64,000 bases of DNA from the NCBI GenBank assembly GCA_046328115.1, contig JAXLXE010000002.1, forward strand, positions 806,001 through 870,000, written 5' to 3'. Shown here in pieces: positions 59,772 to 64,000 of the stretch (the stretch's first letter is position 1; each line of letters begins with the position of its first letter). The stretch comes from JAXLXE01 sp046328115. GTDB lineage: Bacteria; Chloroflexota; UBA6077; JACCZL01. A program made the translations under genes and the position numbers. The notes beneath the pieces are model-generated. The model was given only the letters and a program-made list of their open reading frames with translations. It searched no databases and was not told where the DNA came from.

Positions 59772-61105
59772 TACTTGTCTCCCTGATACGTCTCATCGGC
59801 CGCCAGGCGGCGGACGAAGGCCAGGTACTGTGCTTTGGTCATGGGCGGCTTGTGCTCCTGGAGCACGGCGCGGGCTTCACTGGCGTCGTTTGCCAGCAGG
59901 TCGGCCACGGTCAAGGCCATGCCCTTCGCGGCTTTGACGACCGCCAGGTCGTAGTCCACGATGTTAAAGTCGTCGCTGTGGCTCGGTCCGGTGGCGCCGC
60001 CTGCAACCGGATGGATCACGGGCATGATCTGGCTGAGGTCCCCCATATCCGTGCCGCCGGTGCGGTGGCTGGGGGTGCCCACGTTCTCCGCACCTACGAG
60101 CGTGGTGGCATTGGCGCGGTAGAGCGCGCTCATGCGGGCGTCGTGCCGAAGCGGCAGGTAGCCCGGGATCGTGGTCACGTCGAGCCGTGCGCCCATGGCC
60201 ATGGCTCCGGCGCGCAACGCTCGGTCCACCTTCACGCAGGCGGCCTCGATGGCCTCCGGTGTGGAGGCGCGGACGAACGTCTCCATGCGCACGTCCGCGG
60301 GGATCACGCTCACCAGGTCGCCGCCCTTGGTGATGATGGGATGCACGCGCACGTGGTCGTCATCGCGGAACGTCTCACGCTGGGCGTGGATGGCGGCGAG
60401 CGCCACGTGGGCGGCGCCGAGCGCGTTGATGCCCAGGTGCGGCGCGCCGCCGGCGTGGGAGGCCTTGCCGGTATAGCGGATGAACTTGGCCACCATGCCG
60501 TTTGAGGTCATCCCCACCGCGAGCTGGCGATCCTCCGGCTGGCTGCTGGCGTGGGTCATCATCGCCATGTCCACGTCGTCAAGCTCGCCCAGGCGGATCA
60601 TCTCGTTTTTCCCCACCAGGAACTCGATCTTGCCCTCGCGGCGGAGGCTCAGGCGGTACTCGATCTCCACGTACTCCTCGGCCGGTACGGCGATCAGCAC
60701 GACGCGGCCGCTCATCTGATCGAGCGCGCCCGAGTCCAGCAAGCCGAGTCCGGCCCCAAGCATGGAGCCGATCTGACAATGGTGGCCGCAGGCGTGCGCG
60801 GCACCGGTCTCCGGATTGGCAAACTCGTGGCCACGGGCGCCGATAGAGTCCAGCTCACCGATGACGCCAACAGTGGGGCCGGGGCGGCCGGTGTCCAGCA
60901 CCGCCTTCACGCCGGTGATGGCGATCCCATCCCGGTAGGCAATGCCCGCTTCGCGGAACGCATCGGCCACCAGTCCGGCCGCGTACGTCTCGCGATACCC
61001 GTACTCGGGCGTTCTGAGAATCTGTTTGGCAATACCCACCACGTACTCGCCACGGCCATCGATGGCGGCGTTGATCCTGGCCTTGAGCGCGTCGGATGCA
61101 GGCAT
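59771..61105 (-). CDS. M20-family amidohydrolase
   Basis: A 444-residue zinc-dependent hydrolase of the M20D type. Metal-site segments are VIGELDSIGARGHEFANPETGAAHACGHHCQIG and VPAEEYVEI, and a dimerisation insert of about 110 residues begins at SNGMVAKFIRYTGKASHAGG. The RTGGTDMGDLSQIMPVIHP block carries the last ligands. It probably cleaves an amide or N-acyl bond. The ATG at 61105 has GGAG 5 nt upstream. It is divergent from the sulfatase gene and co-transcribed with the RraA gene. Confidence 0.92.
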   Translation of the reverse strand: MPASDALKARINAAIDGRGEYVVGIAKQILRTPEYGYRETYAAGLVADAFREAGIAYRDGIAITGVKAVLDTGRPGPTVGVIGELDSIGARGHEFANPETGAAHACGHHCQIGSMLGAGLGLLDSGALDQMSGRVVLIAVPAEEYVEIEYRLSLRREGKIEFLVGKNEMIRLGELDDVDMAMMTHASSQPEDRQLAVGMTSNGMVAKFIRYTGKASHAGGAPHLGINALGAAHVALAAIHAQRETFRDDDHVRVHPIITKGGDLVSVIPADVRMETFVRASTPEAIEAACVKVDRALRAGAMAMGARLDVTTIPGYLPLRHDARMSALYRANATTLVGAENVGTPSHRTGGTDMGDLSQIMPVIHPVAGGATGPSHSDDFNIVDYDLAVVKAAKGMALTVADLLANDASEARAVLQEHKPPMTKAQYLAFVRRLAADETYQGDK

Positions 61106-61224
61106 AGGGCTCCGTCCATGCGCGAGCTTGATTTGGCTGGGCAGGATACACCACGCTACCATCCGCCGCTGCCAGGGGCATTCCCGGTGGCAAGTTGTCG
61201 GTGCTAATGAGAGAGGACTCGCCG

Positions 61225-62709
61225 TTGAGACCCACCAATCTGCTCTTCATCAATTCCGATCAGCACAGCCGCCGAGTCATGGGCTGCTCCGGCGATCCCG
61301 TGGTCAAGACGCCGAACCTCGACGCGCTCGCCGCGCGCGGGACCCGATTCACCGCCGCGTACTGCCCCACGCCCATCTGCGTGCCCTCTCGTGCCAGCCT
61401 GGCCACCGGCCGCTACGCACACACCATTGACTCATGGGACAACGGCACCCCGTACGTGGGCACGGAGGCGCAGAGCTGGGGCCATCGCCTGACCGAGCAG
61501 GGACACAAGGTCACCACCATTGGAAAGCTGCACTACCGCAGGGTGGATGACCCCAGCGGATTTCCGGATCAGCGGCTGCCGATGCACGTGTTGGAGGGGG
61601 TAGGCGACATCTACGGCTGCCTGCGCGAGGAGATGCCGGTTCGGCCTCAGAGCCGCACCCAGGTCCTGGAGGCTCGAGCGGGCGAGTCCGAGTACACGCG
61701 ATACGATCGAGCCATCACGGCCCAGACCGTCAAATGGTTGCAGACCGACGCTCAGGATCAAGAACGGCCGTGGGCCCTCTTCTGCTCGTTCATCCACCCG
61801 CACTTTCCCCTGGTGGTCCCAGACCAGTACTTCAACCTGTATCGGGCCGATGCGATGCCTATGCCCGTGGACTGGACGCCCGATCGCTGGTCGGCGCACC
61901 CGTGGCACCGATTCCAGCGAGAGAAGCAGGCGCTGGACCAGCCGATCGACGAGGCGGCCATCCGTAACGCCCTGGTGGCCTACTACGGAATGGTCAGCTT
62001 CCTGGACGACCAGGTGGGTCAGGTGCTGGCAGCGCTGGCGGAGGCCGGCTTTGCCGAGAACACGCGGATCATCTACACCACCGACCACGGCGAGCAGATC
62101 GGCGAGCACGGGATGTGGTGGAAGAGCTCCATGTTCGAAGGCGCCGTAGGCATTCCCATGATCCTTACCGGGCCGGACGTGCCGGTGGGCAAGAGCTCGG
62201 CCACACCAGTCAACCTCACGGACTGCTTCCCGTCGATTGTCGACGCGGTGGGCGCCAACCTGGCTCCCCAGGACAGTACGCTGCCCGGCACGTCGCTGTT
62301 CCAGATCGCGCAGCAGGAGGATGCAGACCGCGTTACCTTCAGCGAATACCACGCCATCCTGTCACCCACCGCGGCCTTCATGGTCCGTGACGCGCGATAC
62401 AAGCTAGTCCACTACCCCGGCATGCCGCCGCAGCTTTTCGACCTACAGACCGACCCGAGCGAGACGCGCGACCTGGGCACGGATCCGGGCCACGCCGGCA
62501 CGCGTGCGCGGCTGGAGTCTGAGCTACGAAGGATCTGCGACCCAGCGGCCACCAACGCCCGAGCCGTTGCCGACCAGCAGCGTCGAGTCCGCGAGCACGG
62601 CGGCAAGGAGGCCGTACTGGCCGCCGGCGTCAAGATCCCTTACACGCCGGCGCCCGAGCAGTTCGATCCGGCGCCCGTGGAGGCACGGGAGCGCGCGAAG
62701 CGGGGGTAG
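61225..62709 (+). CDS. Type I sulfatase (formylglycine-dependent)
   Basis: A 494-residue sulfatase. The N-terminal strand LLFINSDQHS gives the first metal ligands, and PICVPSRAS contains the Cys52-x-Pro-Ser-Arg motif that is converted to formylglycine. ITYTTDHGEQIGEHGMWWKSSMFEG-type segments provide the second metal site. The TTG at 61225 has AGAGAGGA at good spacing; an ATG at 61207 would add 6 residues. There is no signal peptide, so it is cytoplasmic or exported by another route. It likely removes sulfate from an organosulfate or sulfated sugar. Confidence 0.92.
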   Translation: MRPTNLLFINSDQHSRRVMGCSGDPVVKTPNLDALAARGTRFTAAYCPTPICVPSRASLATGRYAHTIDSWDNGTPYVGTEAQSWGHRLTEQGHKVTTIGKLHYRRVDDPSGFPDQRLPMHVLEGVGDIYGCLREEMPVRPQSRTQVLEARAGESEYTRYDRAITAQTVKWLQTDAQDQERPWALFCSFIHPHFPLVVPDQYFNLYRADAMPMPVDWTPDRWSAHPWHRFQREKQALDQPIDEAAIRNALVAYYGMVSFLDDQVGQVLAALAEAGFAENTRIIYTTDHGEQIGEHGMWWKSSMFEGAVGIPMILTGPDVPVGKSSATPVNLTDCFPSIVDAVGANLAPQDSTLPGTSLFQIAQQEDADRVTFSEYHAILSPTAAFMVRDARYKLVHYPGMPPQLFDLQTDPSETRDLGTDPGHAGTRARLESELRRICDPAATNARAVADQQRRVREHGGKEAVLAAGVKIPYTPAPEQFDPAPVEARERAKRG

Positions 62710-62717
62710 GGCGGGAC

Positions 62718-62739
62718 GGAACTAAGGGACTGCAGGGAC
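62718..62739. repeat. Repeat flanking the four-helix-bundle gene (right end of gene, left in window)
   Basis: The stretch GGAACTAAGGGACTGCAGGG and next bases resemble the arm at 63311-63332 (shared core GGACTGCA-GGAC, about 16 of 22 positions). It lies directly beyond the extended stop at 62741 of the four-helix-bundle frame. Confidence 0.45.
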
Positions 62740-62740
62740 G

Positions 62741-62932
62741 TCAAGGACGACGGGAACGCTCGTGGATGCGGGCGCGGGTCATGCGTTCGCGGAGGCCACC
62801 TTCTCGGACAAAGGCACGCTCGAGCTGGCGGATCTGTCGGTCGAGGAGATAGCTCGTGACGCGGATCAGTCCGATGATGACGTTTGCGGAGATCGTGGGA
62901 TCCGGACTCTCAATCCCGCATTGAAAGGTCTC
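62741..62932 (-). pseudogene. Suffix domain of the four-helix-bundle gene, separated by an in-frame amber codon
   Basis: Reading on past the TAG at 62933-62935 in the same frame gives 63 codons ending in TGA at 62741-62743. The peptide contains ISANVIIGLIRVTSYLLDRQ then LERAFVREGGLRERM, the conserved second half seen in full-length four-helix-bundle suffix-domain proteins. There is no start codon or SD after the amber, so this part is untranslated unless the stop is read through. Confidence 0.7.
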
Positions 62933-63298
62933 CTAGCTGGAATCGGGGACGCGATTTAGTTGTCGGAGGCGCTGGGCGTACGGGTGGTGGCTGTCCCACT
63001 CGGCTAGCACGCGGGTTTTGAGGTAGTCGCGGTAGTCTTCCAGCAACTCCTCGAGGCTGGCTCGCGCGACGTTCGTGAGCTTGATCTCCGTCTCTTTCGA
63101 GGTACCTGAGGCCACGCTGCCTTCAATAATGTTCTGCTTGCCGGAGCGGGCGGCCTGGACCATCTGGTCGTGGGTGCGGCTGCGCGGATCGATGAACTTC
63201 CGACAGAAGTAGACCGTTGCCTGGTAGACGATGTCTGCCTTCTGGTAGCTCAGAAGCTGCTTGTAGCCGCCGTGCGGCGGGATGAAACCGGTGGGCAT
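62933..63298 (-). CDS. Four-helix-bundle protein (23S rRNA-IVS/Avd-like), truncated by amber stop
   Basis: A 121-residue helical protein: SYQKADIVYQATVYFCRKFI, then the invariant RTHDQMVQAARSGKQNIIEGSVA and ETEIKLTNVARASLEELLEDY. These match the four-helix-bundle family that includes proteins encoded in 23S rRNA intervening sequences and Avd-like accessory proteins. It ends at a TAG, yet the same frame continues into the family's suffix domain, so the gene is probably interrupted or read through. The gene lies between repeat sequences (62718-62739 and 63311-63378), as for a small transferred unit. Confidence 0.85.
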   Translation of the reverse strand: MPTGFIPPHGGYKQLLSYQKADIVYQATVYFCRKFIDPRSRTHDQMVQAARSGKQNIIEGSVASGTSKETEIKLTNVARASLEELLEDYRDYLKTRVLAEWDSHHPYAQRLRQLNRVPDSS

Positions 63299-63310
63299 TG
63301 CTGGTCAAAA

Positions 63311-63378
63311 GACCAAAAGGACTGCAAGGACCAAAGGGGCAGACTCTCGTCCTTTAGGTCCTTGCAGTCCTTTTGGTC
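63311..63378. repeat. 22-bp perfect inverted repeat upstream of the four-helix-bundle gene
   Basis: Arms 63311-63332 and 63357-63378 are exact reverse complements; imperfect inner pairing (AAGG/CCTT) extends the stem around a roughly 15-nt loop. Each arm contains the core GGACTGCAAGGAC. A related single copy lies beyond the other end of the gene at 62718-62739. Confidence 0.8.
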
Positions 63379-63389
63379 CTTTCCTCTCG

Positions 63390-64000
63390 CTAAGTCGAGT
63401 ACACCGAGAACTTCGCCGTGGTCGCTCGGGCCCGGTGGTCCGTCCTCACGTTGACCAGCGCCGGGCGGCCGCTGGCGAAGGCCCGCTCCAGGGCTGGGCG
63501 GATCTGGGAGGGCTCCTCCACGTACTCGCCATGGCAGCCCAGCGCCTCGGCCATCTTGTCGTAGCGGGTGTAGCCCAGGTTGCGGCCAGGCTTGTTGCCC
63601 TCTGGATCGCCCGTCCAGCCGCCGTTCAGGCTTACCACGCACACCACCGGGATGTTGTGGCGGACGGCGGTATCTAGCTCCATGCCATTCAGGCCGAACG
63701 AGCCGTCGCCGTGGAGGACCAGCACCTGCTTGTCCGGGTGCGCTACCTTGACGCCGAGGCCAAACGGCAGCCCTACGCCCATCGTGCCCCAGACACCGGA
63801 GTTCAGCCGATGGCCAGGCTCGAACGTGGGGATGGACTGGCGGCCGTAGTTCAGGATCTCCTGGCCGTCCACTACGAGGTACGCGTCGCGGTTCAAGAAA
63901 TCGCGGACCTCCTTGCAGAGGCGCAGCGGGTGGATCGGTTTGGCGTCGCTGCTCATCTGCTTCTCGGCCTCGGCCGACTTATCCTGGTGAACCTGTCGCA
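63390..64000 (-). CDS. Thiamine-diphosphate-dependent enzyme, C-terminal part (partial)
   Basis: The frame is open to the right edge, so the N-terminal domains are outside the window. The visible 200 residues form the ThDP-binding domain: LVVDGQEI, SGVWGTMGVGLPFGLGVKVA and the GDGSFGLNGMELDTAV motif, which coordinates the pyrophosphate and Mg2+. The loop VVSLNGGWTGD supplies the second metal-binding Asn. It fits the acetolactate synthase / oxalyl-CoA decarboxylase / benzaldehyde lyase superfamily. The exact reaction cannot be called without the rest. Confidence 0.87.
   Translation of the reverse strand, partial: RQVHQDKSAEAEKQMSSDAKPIHPLRLCKEVRDFLNRDAYLVVDGQEILNYGRQSIPTFEPGHRLNSGVWGTMGVGLPFGLGVKVAHPDKQVLVLHGDGSFGLNGMELDTAVRHNIPVVCVVSLNGGWTGDPEGNKPGRNLGYTRYDKMAEALGCHGEYVEEPSQIRPALERAFASGRPALVNVRTDHRARATTAKFSVYST

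Noticed and set aside
1..64000. CRISPR array, prophage, tRNA or rRNA genes
   Set aside because: No regularly spaced repeats, phage structural genes, transposases, or tRNA/rRNA signatures were seen in the intergenic sequence.

Overview
This is a GC-rich, densely coded bacterial window with almost no intergenic space, frequent GTG and TTG starts, and many 1-4 nt stop/start overlaps (ATGA, GTGA). The gene content suggests an uncultured member of the Chloroflexota: lipoprotein solute-binding proteins with Ala/Pro-rich linkers, an F420-type LLM oxidoreductase, an MSMEG_1061-type flavoprotein, a DUF711 protein, a TTC38-like TPR protein, and sulfatase, RraA and M20 genes. The phylum call is inference and no marker gene here fixes it. 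I found no rRNA, tRNA, CRISPR array, prophage or transposase.

Layout. 1-4.4 kb: start of a lipoprotein gene, a PAS-GGDEF-EAL c-di-GMP enzyme, a DinB-like protein, and an ArsR/SRPBCC pair with a likely operator. 4.5-12.7 kb: biotin ligase and two GT39-type membrane glycosyltransferases in overlapping frames, divergent XTP pyrophosphatase and PQQ-type sugar dehydrogenase genes, then a GT2 and an Ig-fold protein. 12.8-16.6 kb: an ABC importer (permease, ATPase, solute-binding lipoprotein) and a NYN nuclease-like protein. 16.7-25.6 kb: flavin and cupin genes, a coupled GIY-YIG-like / YaaA-like two-gene cassette, a flavoprotein disulfide reductase, DUF711, and an amidase with a small AtzG-like partner. 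25.6-28.9 kb: AlkA-like glycosylase, HolA, GpmI.

28.9-36.1 kb is a co-directional signalling and envelope block: soluble GAF histidine kinase, coiled-coil/disordered protein, BcsB-like secreted protein, a four-TM protein with a dead GGDEF domain that keeps its RxxD inhibitory site, and an OmpR-type regulator. I think this is the most interesting locus. 36-46 kb: a rhamnonate-dehydratase-like enzyme, an orphan DUF433 protein, an MFS transporter, and a five-gene glycan operon (GT2, epimerase, DegT aminotransferase, methyltransferase, YfhO-like). 46-54.4 kb: DnaJ-domain protein, nitroreductase, LLM oxidoreductase, secreted subtilase, a sulfur-transfer trio (MnmA, LarE, MoaE), an SDR, a small antitoxin-like gene, GDP-mannose dehydratase. 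54.5-64 kb: TPR protein and catabolic enzymes (SDR, FMN protein, Gfo/Idh, RraA, M20, sulfatase, ThDP enzyme). These are mixed with a decayed toxin-antitoxin pair and a four-helix-bundle gene that carries an in-frame amber codon and repeat flanks.

Several small or broken genes were found by reading frames directly: DUF433 (37349-37519), an antitoxin-like protein (53169-53348), a headless RelE remnant (58916-59071) and the suffix of the four-helix-bundle gene (62741-62932). No gap longer than 300 bases lacks a gene.
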